Counted from the first letter of the stretch, positions 24,582-33,657 are shown. The stretch: DNA of 64,000 nt from JAICYJ01 sp035695105 (GCA_035695105.1 DASSEV010000099.1:11365-75364); one strand, 5' to 3'. Made by a program: numbers and translations. The notes: a model not told the origin generated them from the sequence alone.

Positions 24582-25979
24582 TCATCTCTCGGCCGGCAGC
24601 GTCAGCGCGAACCGCGTCTCCCCGTCCCCGCTGACCAGCTCCAGCTGGCCGTCCATCCGCTCGGCCAGCTCGCGCGCGATCGCGAGGCCGAGCCCGCTGC
24701 CCGACGCCGTGGTCGCCTCGCCGCGATAGAACCGCTCGAACAGGTGCTGTGCCGTGTCGGGGCCGATTCCGCGGCCGTCGTCCGCCACCTCCAGCCGCAC
24801 GCTGCCGTTGTCCGCGGCCACGGCCACGCGCACCTGTGTGCCGTCGGGGTTGTGGCGGATCGCGTTGTCGAGCAGCGCCCGGCCGATCTGCTGCACCCGC
24901 TGCTCGTCGCCGATCGCGTTCGGCAGGTCGGCGGGCGGCTTCACCAGCGAGATGCGGCTGCCGTGCCCCGCGGCCAGCCCGCGGAACTCGCGCACCAGCC
25001 CGCGGGCAGCCGCAGCCACGTCGATCGGCTCGTGGGCGACGTCGAAGGCGCCGGCGTCGAGCCTCGAGAGGTCGAGCAGGTCGGTTGCGAGCTTGGTCAT
25101 GCGGGCGACCTGCTCGCGCATCTGCCGGAGGAAGTCTGCGCGTGTGGCGTCGTCGATGTCCTCGTCGTCCAGCAGCTCCATGAAGCCGCCGAGGGTGAAC
25201 AGCGGTGTGCGCAGCTCGTGGGAGGCGTTTGCCACGAACTCCTTACGCACCCGGTCGGCCTGCTCGAGCCGGATCTGCATGGTGTCGAAGGCACGGGCCA
25301 GCTGGCCGAGCTCGTCGGGGCTCGTGTCCCCGATCGGCGTGCTGAAGTCGCCGACCGCGATCCGCTGCGCGCCGGCCTCCAGGCGCGCCAGCCGCAGGGT
25401 GACCGCATGCGCGGCACCCCAGCCCACGAGCAGCGCGACCAGCAGCGCGAGCGCCGTCGCAATCAGGATGCGCCTCTCCACCAGGTCGGAGGTCTCGTTC
25501 ACGTCGCCCACCGGCTGGGTGAGCACGACCACCGTGCCCGGGCCAACCCGGGCCGCCACCTTCAGCCGGCCACCGTGCCGGTCGCTCGCGAAGCCACTGA
25601 TCAGCGCCTTTCCGACGACGGGATCGTCGGCGTCGACGGCGCTGGTGGCGTTGACCGGCGTGGGCCGGCTGTGGCCCGGGCAGACGGTGAACACCGACGC
25701 CCGGACGAAGGACAGGTGGCCGACCCGGTTGGTGCGCCTGATCACGGGACGCCACGACGCGCCGCTGGTGCCCGGGCAGCCGGCCTGCAGCGCCTGAGCG
25801 ATCTCCTGCTTGAGCACCGCGTCCTTCTGCTCGCGGTGGCCGACCTGCTCCAGCCGGTTGACCCGGTCGGAGATCAGGTTCTCGCGCAGCGTCGGGACGA
25901 CGTAGAGGAACACCACGCCCATCGCGGTCGCCACCACGGCCGCCAGCACCAGGATCAGGCGCAGGCGGAGCGATCTCAC
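24582..25979 (-). CDS. sensor histidine kinase
   Basis: 465 residues from the GTG at 25979, overlapping the response regulator stop by GTGA. Layout: TM1 (~7-28), an extracellular domain (~29-165), TM2 (~170-190), HAMP (RLARLEAGAQRIAVGDFSTPIGDTSPDELGQL), dimerisation domain with phospho-acceptor His in ANASHELRTPL, then the ATPase domain with N box (RALLDNAIRHNPDG), G1 (VADDGRGI), F (LFERFYRGE) and G2 (GSGLGLAIA). The extracellular domain contains two Cys. The stimulus is unknown. Confidence 0.94.
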   Translation of the reverse strand: MRSLRLRLILVLAAVVATAMGVVFLYVVPTLRENLISDRVNRLEQVGHREQKDAVLKQEIAQALQAGCPGTSGASWRPVIRRTNRVGHLSFVRASVFTVCPGHSRPTPVNATSAVDADDPVVGKALISGFASDRHGGRLKVAARVGPGTVVVLTQPVGDVNETSDLVERRILIATALALLVALLVGWGAAHAVTLRLARLEAGAQRIAVGDFSTPIGDTSPDELGQLARAFDTMQIRLEQADRVRKEFVANASHELRTPLFTLGGFMELLDDEDIDDATRADFLRQMREQVARMTKLATDLLDLSRLDAGAFDVAHEPIDVAAAARGLVREFRGLAAGHGSRISLVKPPADLPNAIGDEQRVQQIGRALLDNAIRHNPDGTQVRVAVAADNGSVRLEVADDGRGIGPDTAQHLFERFYRGEATTASGSGLGLAIARELAERMDGQLELVSGDGETRFALTLPAER

Positions 25980-26692
25980 GGCGCCTGGGCGGGCACGTCC
26001 CGGAACCGGTAGCCGGCGCCGCGCACCGTGAGGATGAACGTCGGGTCGGCCGGGTCGGCCTCGAGCTTCTCGCGCAGATGACGGATGTGGACGTCGATGG
26101 TGCGCGGCTCGCGGTAGGCCGAACCGCCCCACACCGCTTCCAGCAGGGCCTGACGGCTGTACACGCGGCCCGGGTGCGTCGCCAGCGTGCGCAGCACCTC
26201 GAACTCGACGTAGGTCAGCTGCACCGACTGGCCGTCGACGTGGACGGTGCGCTTCGCGGGCTCGATCACCAGCCCGTCGGCCGTGATCGTCTCCTCGCCG
26301 AACGGCCGCCGCTCGGACAGCAGCGTCGCGCGCCGCAGCATCGCGCGGATGCGACTTCGGAACTCGCGGATGGAGAACGGCTTCGTGATGTAGTCGTCGG
26401 CCCCCAGCTCGAGGCCGAGCACCTTGTCCACCTCGTCGTCGCGCGCGGTCAGCATGATGATCGGCACCGCCGATGTGGTGCGCAGCCGTCTGCACACCTC
26501 GAGCCCGTCCATCTTGGGCAGCATCACGTCGAGCACGACGAGGTCGACCGTGGTCTCGGAGAACCGCTGCAGTGCCTCCTCGCCGTCGCGCGCGGGGACG
26601 ACGCGGTAGCCCTCCCGCTCGAGCGGGAACGTGAGCAGCTTCTGGATCGACTCCTCGTCGTCGACGAGCAGGATCGTGGCCTCGGCGGACAT
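25976..26692 (-). CDS. OmpR-family response regulator
   Basis: 238 residues. Receiver domain with acidic pocket (LLVDDEE), phospho-acceptor Asp in LVVLDVMLPKMDG and Lys in ITKPFS; C-terminal winged helix (~135-232) with TYVEFEVLRTLATHPGRVYSRQALLEAVWG and TIDVHIRHLREKLE. It heads the two-component operon. The ATG lies 6 nt from a TACCAT box (leaderless). The divergent M28-like and sortase genes are plausible targets. Confidence 0.95.
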   Translation of the reverse strand: MSAEATILLVDDEESIQKLLTFPLEREGYRVVPARDGEEALQRFSETTVDLVVLDVMLPKMDGLEVCRRLRTTSAVPIIMLTARDDEVDKVLGLELGADDYITKPFSIREFRSRIRAMLRRATLLSERRPFGEETITADGLVIEPAKRTVHVDGQSVQLTYVEFEVLRTLATHPGRVYSRQALLEAVWGGSAYREPRTIDVHIRHLREKLEADPADPTFILTVRGAGYRFRDVPAQAP

Positions 26693-26698
26693 GGAGAA

Positions 26699-26742
26699 AT
26701 GGTAGTGGCGCGGGCGGTTGCGGCCCGCAACCGTGCTATAAG
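26699..26742. promoter_or_regulatory. divergent -10 boxes between response regulator and M28-like gene
   Basis: Minus strand: TACCAT at 26704-26699, 6 nt before the ATG at 26692. Plus strand: TATAAG at 26737-26742, 5 nt before the GTG at 26748. Both starts look leaderless and the two start codons are only 55 bp apart. Confidence 0.5.
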
Positions 26743-26747
26743 GGCGC

Positions 26748-28487
26748 GTGCCGCGCAGCGCCGCGACATCACGCCGGCCGCTCGTCTCGTGGCCCCTCTA
26801 CCGCCTGCTCGCCGTCATCGCCCTCGTGCCCGTGCTGGTCGCGGCGCTGACCGTGCGGGAGCCGGCGCTGCCGCCGCCCCCGGCGCAGCCGCTCGCGCCG
26901 TTCGACGGGAACGCGGCGGCGACGACCGCCGCCGCGATGGTGACGGGGCCGAAGGCCCGCCACGGCCTGGCACCCGGGCGGGGCGGCGACCTGGCCGCCG
27001 CAGCCTGGGTGCGAGGCCAGCTCGAGCAGGCCGGCTACCACGTGTCCACGCAGACCTTCGCAGCCGACCTGCCGGGGCAGGCGAACGTGCCGATGCAGAA
27101 CGTGATCGGCTACCTGCCAGGGCGGCGCCCCGATGTGATCGCGGTGTTCGCGCATCACGACGGCCTGGGCACGGGGGTTGACGACAACGGCGCGGCGGTC
27201 GGCGTGATGCTCGAGCTGGCCAAGGAGCTGCAGCCGCTCGCGCGCGAGCGAGGCCTGCTGTTCGTGTCGACCGACGGCGGCGCCACCGGCGGGCAGGGCG
27301 CCACCTACTTCGCGGAGCACTCGCCGTTCGCCCGCCGCATCTCGTCCGCGATCTCGCTCGACTCGCTCGGGGCGAAGGAGGGCAGCCCGCTACGCATCGT
27401 GATCCGGCCGGACACCGTCCGCGGCACCTCGCCGACGCTGTACCGCACGGCCCGCGCCGTCGCCGCCCGCGTGACCGGACAGGCGCCGCAGGTGCCGGGG
27501 CTGCTCGACCAGCTCTCGGGGCTGGCCGTCCCCTACGCGCTGGGCGAGCAGGGACCGCTGATCGCGCGGGGCGTGCCCGCCCTGACGCTCACCGCCGGGC
27601 CGCCGCCCGACACGGGGGCGGTGCCGACCAGCCTCAGCCCGGCGCAGCTCGCGGCGGCCGGTACGACGGTTGCGAACCTCGTCGAGCAGCTGGACGCGGC
27701 GCCGTCGATCGAGCCCGGCGGGCGGCCCGACATCTTCCTCGGCTCACGCACCATGCAGGGCTGGCTGGCCGAGATGGCGCTGGTCGCGCTGTTCGCACCC
27801 GCCCTCGTCACCACGCTCGACATGACCGCCCGCGTCCGCCGCAGACACCTGCCGCTCGCCGCCGCCGCCCGGGCCCTCAGCTGGAGGATGGCCGCCTGGG
27901 GCGCCTTCCTGGTGGCGCTGTGGCTGCTGCCGGTGCTGCCTGGAAATCTCGCCTCCGGGCTCAATATCGCGCCGCGGCCGAACGCGATCGGGATCTCGTG
28001 GAGCGGCATCGCGCTCGCCGTCGTGGCGGGCCTGCTGGTGTGGCGGTTCGTGACGAGGCCGCGGCTGACCCCCGAGCGGCCGATCGGCGGGGCCGATCGC
28101 ACGGGCGGCCTGGTGGCCGGGCTACTTGGCCTCGACTTCGCAGCGACGCTGCTCGTGGCGGTGAACCCGTTCGCCCTGATCCTGGTGCTGCCGGCCGCTC
28201 ACATCTGGCTGCTGCTGCCCTCGGCGGCGCGGCTCGGCCGGCGGTTCATGCTAGTCGTGTACCTGCTCGGCTTCTCCGGCCCGCTGCTGCTGGTGATCGA
28301 GTACGCAACCCGGTTCCACCTCGGCCTGTCGACGCCGCGGGCGCTGCTCGCGATGACCGCCAGCGGATACCTGTCGCCGGTCATGGCCGTCTGCTTCACG
28401 CTCGCGACCGCGTCGGCGGCGCAGGTCGGTTCGGTGATCACAGGTCGTTACAGCCCTGCACATACGGCAAATCACGGGTATAACTGA
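26748..28487 (+). CDS. M28-like peptidase-fold membrane protein, active site altered
   Basis: 579 residues. TM helix ~17-37, then an extracellular M28-type aminopeptidase fold (~60-330): AAWVRGQLEQAGYHVSTQTF, VIAVFAHHDGLGTGVDDNGAAVGVMLELAKEL and ISLDSLG. The catalytic and metal Glu-Glu pair that normally follows the FV-D strand is replaced (STDGGATGGQG), and the final His ligand is not apparent. About six membrane helices follow (~340-560). I infer a non-catalytic or altered enzyme. A GTG start 5 nt from TATAAG. The sortase gene follows after 4 nt. Confidence 0.82.
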   Translation: MPRSAATSRRPLVSWPLYRLLAVIALVPVLVAALTVREPALPPPPAQPLAPFDGNAAATTAAAMVTGPKARHGLAPGRGGDLAAAAWVRGQLEQAGYHVSTQTFAADLPGQANVPMQNVIGYLPGRRPDVIAVFAHHDGLGTGVDDNGAAVGVMLELAKELQPLARERGLLFVSTDGGATGGQGATYFAEHSPFARRISSAISLDSLGAKEGSPLRIVIRPDTVRGTSPTLYRTARAVAARVTGQAPQVPGLLDQLSGLAVPYALGEQGPLIARGVPALTLTAGPPPDTGAVPTSLSPAQLAAAGTTVANLVEQLDAAPSIEPGGRPDIFLGSRTMQGWLAEMALVALFAPALVTTLDMTARVRRRHLPLAAAARALSWRMAAWGAFLVALWLLPVLPGNLASGLNIAPRPNAIGISWSGIALAVVAGLLVWRFVTRPRLTPERPIGGADRTGGLVAGLLGLDFAATLLVAVNPFALILVLPAAHIWLLLPSAARLGRRFMLVVYLLGFSGPLLLVIEYATRFHLGLSTPRALLAMTASGYLSPVMAVCFTLATASAAQVGSVITGRYSPAHTANHGYN

Positions 28488-28491
28488 GGGG

Positions 28492-29229
28492 ATGGCCACG
28501 CGCACCGTGGCGGAGGGCACGCCCGCCCGATCCGGCGGCCGGCGCCTTCGCCGACTCTCCAATGTGCTGATCGCCGTCGGCGTGGTCGTGATCCTCTACG
28601 CCGGCGTCATCCTCGCCTGGGGCGACCCGGTCACCTGGCTGTGGGCGCACTGGCAGCAGCGGGCGCTGACGCACCAGTTCCACGACGAGCAGAAGCTGTT
28701 CGAGCACCAGGTGCCGCCGCCGAACAACGCCGCCGCGCTGGTCGCGATCCGCGCGGACGCGGTCGCGTTCCAGCGCACCTTGAAGGAGGGCAACGCGTTC
28801 GGCCGCCTCACGATCGGGCGCATCGGACTGTCGAAGGTGGTCGTGGTGCAGGGCACGACGGCGGGCATCGACGCCGACCTCAGCAAGGGACCGGGCCACT
28901 ACATGAACACCTCGTTCCCGGGGATGGGCTCGACCGTGGCGATCGCAGGGCACCGCACGACCTACGGCGCCTGGTTCCGCAACATCGACAGCATCCGAAA
29001 CGGCGACGCCATCGACCTGGAGATGCCCTACGCCACATTCCACTACCGGGTGCAGATGCACCAGGTGGTGTCGAACACCGACTGGGGGATCATCAAGCCG
29101 CAGGGCTACGAGCGGCTCGTGCTCTCGGCGTGCCATCCCCTGTACTCGGCGTCGCACCGCTGGGTGGTGTTCGCCCGGGCGATCTCGGTGACGCTGCCCG
29201 GGCGCAACGGGCGCACGATTCCGCTCTAG
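28492..29229 (+). CDS. sortase (class E-like)
   Basis: 245 residues. N-terminal basic stretch then one membrane helix (~23-43), a ~55-residue stalk, and the sortase barrel with the catalytic His in IAGHRTTYGAWFRNI, Cys in VLSACHPLY and Arg in SHRWVVFAR. Sortases attach sorting-signal proteins to the cell wall or pili. No LPXTG- or LAXTG-bearing substrate is encoded nearby. It is probably cotranscribed with the M28-like gene. Confidence 0.92.
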   Translation: MATRTVAEGTPARSGGRRLRRLSNVLIAVGVVVILYAGVILAWGDPVTWLWAHWQQRALTHQFHDEQKLFEHQVPPPNNAAALVAIRADAVAFQRTLKEGNAFGRLTIGRIGLSKVVVVQGTTAGIDADLSKGPGHYMNTSFPGMGSTVAIAGHRTTYGAWFRNIDSIRNGDAIDLEMPYATFHYRVQMHQVVSNTDWGIIKPQGYERLVLSACHPLYSASHRWVVFARAISVTLPGRNGRTIPL

Positions 29230-29245
29230 ATGGTTGATGCCACGG

Positions 29246-29343
29246 CGCCGTGCGGTCTGAGTGGTCGAAGACCCAGCAGCACAAGGATCGAGGGAGGGTC
29301 GATATCGGGAATATCGGCCCGACCGAGGACGCAGTGATGCGAC
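29246..29343 (-). repeat. inverted repeat copy B (~98 bp, partner at 24471-24569)
   Basis: Read on the minus strand it matches copy A over its whole length. Together the copies bracket the two-component/M28-like/sortase block in inverted orientation. Confidence 0.75.
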
Positions 29344-29345
29344 GA

Positions 29346-29370
29346 GGTGCAAGGCGGAACGCCTTGCACC
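29346..29370. terminator. perfect hairpin between convergent genes
   Basis: GGTGCAAGGCG and CGCCTTGCACC pair fully around a GAA loop. There is no U-run on either side; it could be a bidirectional terminator or RNA 3'-end protection element. Confidence 0.5.
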
Positions 29371-29487
29371 GGTCATGAGCGGTCTGCGATCACGCAGATC
29401 GCGAATGCGGCCACAGCGGCCTCGCGGTGGGCCTTCACGCTGCGCTAGGGCGGTCAGACGTGCGGGGCTGTGGCGTCAATCATCTAG

Positions 29488-30666
29488 CTAAAGCGCCACG
29501 TACTCGACCAGCTCCCCGACGGCGAGCTCGCCGGAGCCGGCCGGGATCAGCGCGATCGCGTCGGCGGCCGCCGCGTGCGCGATCAGGTGCGAGTCCTGCG
29601 CGGTCTGCGGGCGCAGCCGCATGCCGTCCTCCCCGCGCTCGAGCGCGCAGCGCACGGCGTGATCGCGCTCGGCCAACCGCGCGATCGGCGCCGCGAGACG
29701 GGCGACCGGGCGGCGCGCCGGCTCCGCCCCTGTCATCGCCTCGAGCGCAGCGCGCACGAACAGCTCGAAGCAGACCACGCTCGACACCGGGTTCCCCGGC
29801 AACCCGAACACGAGCGTGCCGTCGCCCGCCGTGCCGAACCAGAGCGGCTTTCCCGGCTTGTGCCGGACACGCCAGAACACTTCACGCACTCCGAGCTGCT
29901 CGAGGGCAGGCTTGACGTAGTCATGCGGGCCGACCGAGACGCCTCCCGACGACACCACCACGTCCGCCAGCTCCAGCGCCCGCGCGAACGCGCCGCGCGT
30001 CGCATCCGGGTCGTCCTCGACGATCTCGGCTGCCACCACCTCGGCGCCGGCGCGCGTCGCCTGGGCGGCCACGGCGATGATGTTCGACTCGTAGATCTGG
30101 CCGGGAGCGAGCGGCCGGCCGGGGCGGACCAGCTCGCTGCCGGTGGCGACGATCGCGATCCGCGGGCGAGCGGCCACCTCGATGCGGTCGGCGCCGGCAG
30201 CCGAGATCGCCGCCAGCACCGCCGGCCGCAGCACCGATCCGCGCGCCGCGACGACGTCGCCGGCGACCAGATCGCCGCCGGCCGGGCGGATCGCCGCGCC
30301 GACGCGCGGCTGCGCGGCGATCAGCCCGCCGTCCTCGCGCGCGTCCTCGATCGGCACGACCGCATCGGCGCCCTCCGGGACCGGACCTCCCGTGGCGATG
30401 CCCGCGGCCGTGCCCGGCTCCAGGGTCAGCGGGGCGTCGCCCGCGGCCACCCGAAACGCGATCGGCACCGGCTCGCCCCCCAGCTCGGCCGCACGCACCG
30501 CATAGCCGTCCATCGCCGACGTCGCGAACGGCGGCAGGCTCACCGCCGCCGTCACGTCGGCGAGCAGCACGCGGCCGGTCAGCTCCGGCGCCAGCGGCTC
30601 GGACGACCCGCGCGGCGGCGGGCTCGCGCCGCGGATCGCCTCGATTGCTTCGCCGACCGAGATCAC
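29488..30666 (-). CDS. moeA: molybdopterin molybdotransferase MoeA
   Basis: 392 residues, normal length. Inserts molybdate into adenylated molybdopterin. Marks: LPPFATSAMDGYAVRA, GDAPLTLEPGTAAGIATGGPVPEGADAVVPIED, the MoCF domain ADVVVSSGGVSVGPHDYVK, RHKPGKPLWFG, and FGLPGNPVSSVVCFELFVRAAL. It completes, with moaC and moaB at 18.6-19.6 kb, part of the cofactor supply for formate dehydrogenase. Its start is 3 nt after the PBP stop, so it is transcribed behind the PBP gene. Confidence 0.95.
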   Translation of the reverse strand: MISVGEAIEAIRGASPPPRGSSEPLAPELTGRVLLADVTAAVSLPPFATSAMDGYAVRAAELGGEPVPIAFRVAAGDAPLTLEPGTAAGIATGGPVPEGADAVVPIEDAREDGGLIAAQPRVGAAIRPAGGDLVAGDVVAARGSVLRPAVLAAISAAGADRIEVAARPRIAIVATGSELVRPGRPLAPGQIYESNIIAVAAQATRAGAEVVAAEIVEDDPDATRGAFARALELADVVVSSGGVSVGPHDYVKPALEQLGVREVFWRVRHKPGKPLWFGTAGDGTLVFGLPGNPVSSVVCFELFVRAALEAMTGAEPARRPVARLAAPIARLAERDHAVRCALERGEDGMRLRPQTAQDSHLIAHAAAADAIALIPAGSGELAVGELVEYVAL

Positions 30667-30669
30667 GGG

Positions 30670-32877
30670 TCAGGTCGTGGGCGGGGGGCCGCCGCTGCCG
30701 CCGCCGCCACCGTTCCCGCCGCCGTTGCCGCCGCCGTTGCCGCCGCTGTTGCCGTTGCCGCCGCTCGAGCCGTTGCTGGAGCCGCTGGACGAGCCGCTCG
30801 AGCTTCCGCCGCAGTTCGACGTGCACGGGACGTAGGTCGGGAACTGCGAGTGGAACGGCACCCACTGCACGGGGTGCTGCGGCAGCGGCCAGGACATCAC
30901 GGGTGGGAACTTCTTCGGCTCGAGGGCGAACGCCTTCTCCATATACGTCCGCCAGATGGTCGCGGGGATGTCGCCACCGAACGGCGTGTGGCCGTTCAGG
31001 TTGGTGAGCGTGATTTCACCCTTGGGGTAGCCCATCCATACGCAGGTGGTCAGGTTCGGCGTGTAGCCGCAGAACCAGGCGTCCTTGTAGTCGTTGGTGG
31101 TCCCGGTCTTGCCGGACTCGACGCGGCCGTCCGGGAACTGCGCGGTCGCATACGCGGTGCCGCCGGGGCTCCGGATCGGCCCCTCGAGCACCTGGTTCGC
31201 CTCGTAGGCGACGCCGTCGGAGAGCACCCGACGCCCTGGGTTGGGATACGTGTCGAGCGTCTTGCCGGTGGCGATGCTGCCGATGCTGGTGACGAACTGC
31301 GGGGGGTGCCGGACGCCGTCGGCGGCCAGCGTCGAGTAGGCGGCCGCCATCCACAGCGGCGACACCGGGCTGACGCCGAGCGTGATCGCCGGGTACGGCG
31401 CCAGGTGCACCGACTGCGGGATGCCCATCTTGTGCGCGGTCGCGACGATCGACGGTGCGCCGAGGTCGATCGCCAGGCGGGCGAAGACCGTGTTGTCGGA
31501 GGCGGCCGTGGCGTCGGCGATCGTCCGCGGCGCATTCAGCTCCTCGCTGTCGGACGCCGTGTCGACCACCCACGGGTTGCTCGGGCCAAGCGGCGTGTTC
31601 GGGAACAGGTACGAGAGATGGGCCGACAGCTCGCTGGTCGTCTGCGGGTTGTAGCCATCCTCGATGGACGTGACCAGCGTGAACATCTTGAAGGTGGAAC
31701 CGACCTGGCGGTAGGCCTCCGCCGGGATGTTGAACTGGGACTTCTGGCTGAAGGGCACGGAGGCGTCCATTGCCAGCACCTGGCCGTTGCGCGGGTCGAT
31801 CGAGACCAGCGCCGCGGCCGGCGCCCCCGACCAGCTCATCATGTCCCGCAGCGTCGTGTGGGCCGCCTGCTGCAGCCGCGGGTCGAGCGTTGTGTGGATG
31901 GCGAGCCCGCCCTTGCGCACGGTCTGGTGCCCGAGCTTGTCCTCCATCGTCTGGCGCACCCAGGCGACGAAGTAGCCGTTGTCGCCGCCGGTGGTGTCGA
32001 GGTAGGAGCCGGGATGTGTGCCGAGCGGGGAGGCGGCCGCCCGCTGGTACTGCGCCTGCGTGATGTGCCCCTGGCTCAGCATCGCAGCCAGCACCTCGTT
32101 GCGGCGCTGCCTGGCTGCGGCCTTGTTGGACAGCGGGTTGTAGGTGATGGGGTTCTGCGGCAGGCCGGCGATCACCGCCGCCTGGCGCAGGGTCAGCTGC
32201 GAGCAGTGCACGCTGAAGTACCGCAGCGCGGCCGCCTCGCAGCCGTAGGTGACGGCGCCGTAGGGCACGATGTTCAGGTACTCGGTCAGGATCTTGTCCT
32301 TCGACCAGGTGTCGGCCATCTCGGTCGCCAGGTAGGCCTCGCGGATCTTGCGGGTCACCGACTGCTCGTCCGACAGGTAGAGGTTGCGCACCAGCTGCTG
32401 CTCGAGGGTCGAGCCGCCCTGCTGGATCGATCCGGCCTCGAGGTTGTCGAGGGCGGCGCGGAGGATGCCCTGGAAGTCGAGCCCGCCATGCTGGTAGAAC
32501 CGCTTGTCCTCGATGTCGACGGTCGCCGTCTTCAGCCACGGCGAGATCTTGTCGCTCGGCACCGGCGTGCGGTTCTCGGTCGAGGAGATGGTCTCGAGCA
32601 GGTTGCCGTTGCGGTCGAAGATCTGCGAGTTGATTCCGGGCGGGTCGGCCTTGAGCGTGTCCAGGGACACCCCGGCGAGGGTGTCGTGCACGAAGATCGC
32701 CCCCGCCACCGCGCCGGCGCCGAGCAGCGCCAGCAGCACCACCGCCACGGTCACGAGCAGGGTCACCACCACGGAGCGACGTGAGCGCCGCCGCTCGACG
32801 TTGCGCCGCTTGCGGCGCCTGGCCGCGACGTGAGCCAGCACGTCGTCGTAGGAGCCTCGCCGGTCGCGCGGGGTCAT
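30670..32877 (-). CDS. class A penicillin-binding protein (glycosyltransferase/transpeptidase)
   Basis: 735 residues from the ATG at 32877 (ATGA overlap with mscS). Basic cytosolic N-terminus, one TM (~35-60), GT51 domain (~75-265) with catalytic Glu in VDIEDKRFYQHGG and GGSTLEQQLVRN, then the transpeptidase (~330-640) with SxxK in GSTFKMF, SDN, and KTGTT. The last ~45 residues are a Ser/Gly/Asn low-complexity tail encoded by CCGCCGTTG-type repeats at about 30675-30800. It polymerises and cross-links peptidoglycan outside the membrane. Confidence 0.95.
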   Translation of the reverse strand: MTPRDRRGSYDDVLAHVAARRRKRRNVERRRSRRSVVVTLLVTVAVVLLALLGAGAVAGAIFVHDTLAGVSLDTLKADPPGINSQIFDRNGNLLETISSTENRTPVPSDKISPWLKTATVDIEDKRFYQHGGLDFQGILRAALDNLEAGSIQQGGSTLEQQLVRNLYLSDEQSVTRKIREAYLATEMADTWSKDKILTEYLNIVPYGAVTYGCEAAALRYFSVHCSQLTLRQAAVIAGLPQNPITYNPLSNKAAARQRRNEVLAAMLSQGHITQAQYQRAAASPLGTHPGSYLDTTGGDNGYFVAWVRQTMEDKLGHQTVRKGGLAIHTTLDPRLQQAAHTTLRDMMSWSGAPAAALVSIDPRNGQVLAMDASVPFSQKSQFNIPAEAYRQVGSTFKMFTLVTSIEDGYNPQTTSELSAHLSYLFPNTPLGPSNPWVVDTASDSEELNAPRTIADATAASDNTVFARLAIDLGAPSIVATAHKMGIPQSVHLAPYPAITLGVSPVSPLWMAAAYSTLAADGVRHPPQFVTSIGSIATGKTLDTYPNPGRRVLSDGVAYEANQVLEGPIRSPGGTAYATAQFPDGRVESGKTGTTNDYKDAWFCGYTPNLTTCVWMGYPKGEITLTNLNGHTPFGGDIPATIWRTYMEKAFALEPKKFPPVMSWPLPQHPVQWVPFHSQFPTYVPCTSNCGGSSSGSSSGSSNGSSGGNGNSGGNGGGNGGGNGGGGGSGGPPPTT

Positions 32878-33542
32878 CGCACCACCGCCGCCTCGACGCC
32901 CCCGAAGACGCCCTCGTCCGCCAGCCGCGAGAGCGAGCGCTCCCGCAGCCACGCGGCGGTCTGCGCGGCGGTGGCCGGATCGGGCACCCACACCGCGACC
33001 GAGAACACCGCGCCGGTCTCTGTGAGCTCGGTCACCGAGACGCCCGGATCGGGCCGGTTGCCGATGCGCCCCGGCGCCACCTGAACGAGCTCGCCCAGCA
33101 CCTCACGCACGCGGGCGGGGTCGGCGTTGAGCGGAACGGTCACCCGGATCTGCGCCAGGCTGACCGGATCCACCAGCGTGTGGTTGGTGACGCGGCTGTT
33201 GGCGAGCTCCTCGTTGGGGATCAGCACCCGCCGATTGTCCGCCGTTCGCAGCCGCGTGTATGTGAGCCCGATGTCCTCCACCTGCCCCTCGGCATCGCCC
33301 ACCTGCACGCGATCGCCCAGCCGCACGGGCTGGTTGATGGCGATCATCACGCCGGCGACGAAGTTGGCGAGGGTCGAGCGGGCGGCAAAGCCGATCACCA
33401 GCCCGAGCACGGCGGACGACGCGAAGACCGTCTGTGCATAGGCACGGGTGGAGGGGATGTTGAACAGGACGGCGCCGGCCGCGAGCACCAGGATGACCGC
33501 GGCCACGACCCGGCGCAGCAGCCGGTAGCGGGTCTCCAGCAT
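32874..33542 (-). CDS. MscS-family mechanosensitive channel, true start probably upstream
   Basis: From the first ATG (33542) 222 residues are coded: TM helix (~13-30), the pore-lining and beta domain AVLGLVIGFAARSTLANFVAGVMIAINQPVRLGDRV, then EGQVEDIGLTYTRLRTADNRRVLIPN. The frame stays open to 33707, and the upstream codons encode another good helix (PTIAIAAAGLLILWAVDRLLV, 33653 to ~33590) that MscS proteins would need. No ATG, GTG or TTG exists in this extension; CTG at 33671 or ATT at 33647 are the candidates. The gene follows the small membrane gene in the same direction. Confidence 0.85.
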   Translation of the reverse strand: MLETRYRLLRRVVAAVILVLAAGAVLFNIPSTRAYAQTVFASSAVLGLVIGFAARSTLANFVAGVMIAINQPVRLGDRVQVGDAEGQVEDIGLTYTRLRTADNRRVLIPNEELANSRVTNHTLVDPVSLAQIRVTVPLNADPARVREVLGELVQVAPGRIGNRPDPGVSVTELTETGAVFSVAVWVPDPATAAQTAAWLRERSLSRLADEGVFGGVEAAVVR

Positions 33543-33657
33543 GGCCCGGTCGGTGGCCGGCAGCTTCTCGGAGAAGCGGCGCCCATAGCGGACCAGCAGA
33601 CGGTCGACCGCCCAGAGGATCAGCAGTCCAGCGGCCGCGATCGCAATCGTGGGCCAA

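Larger units (their letters stand above)
29230..29487. other. intergenic region with repeat copy B, long hairpin and SRP-promoter-like motif
   Basis: No gene is seen. It lies between convergent sortase and moeA genes. It holds TTGATGCCACGGCGCCGTG at 29234-29252, repeat copy B, and a perfect 11-bp hairpin at 29346-29370. The remaining ~115 bases show nothing I can assign. Confidence 0.6.

Noticed and set aside
30675..30800. CRISPR-like or tandem repeat
   Set aside because: It is a CCGCCGTTG codon repeat coding the Ser/Gly/Asn tail of the PBP; no spacers.
29575..32784. A 1069-residue plus-strand open frame
   Set aside because: It is antisense to moeA and the PBP, has a composition typical of GC-rich shadow frames and shows no family motif.
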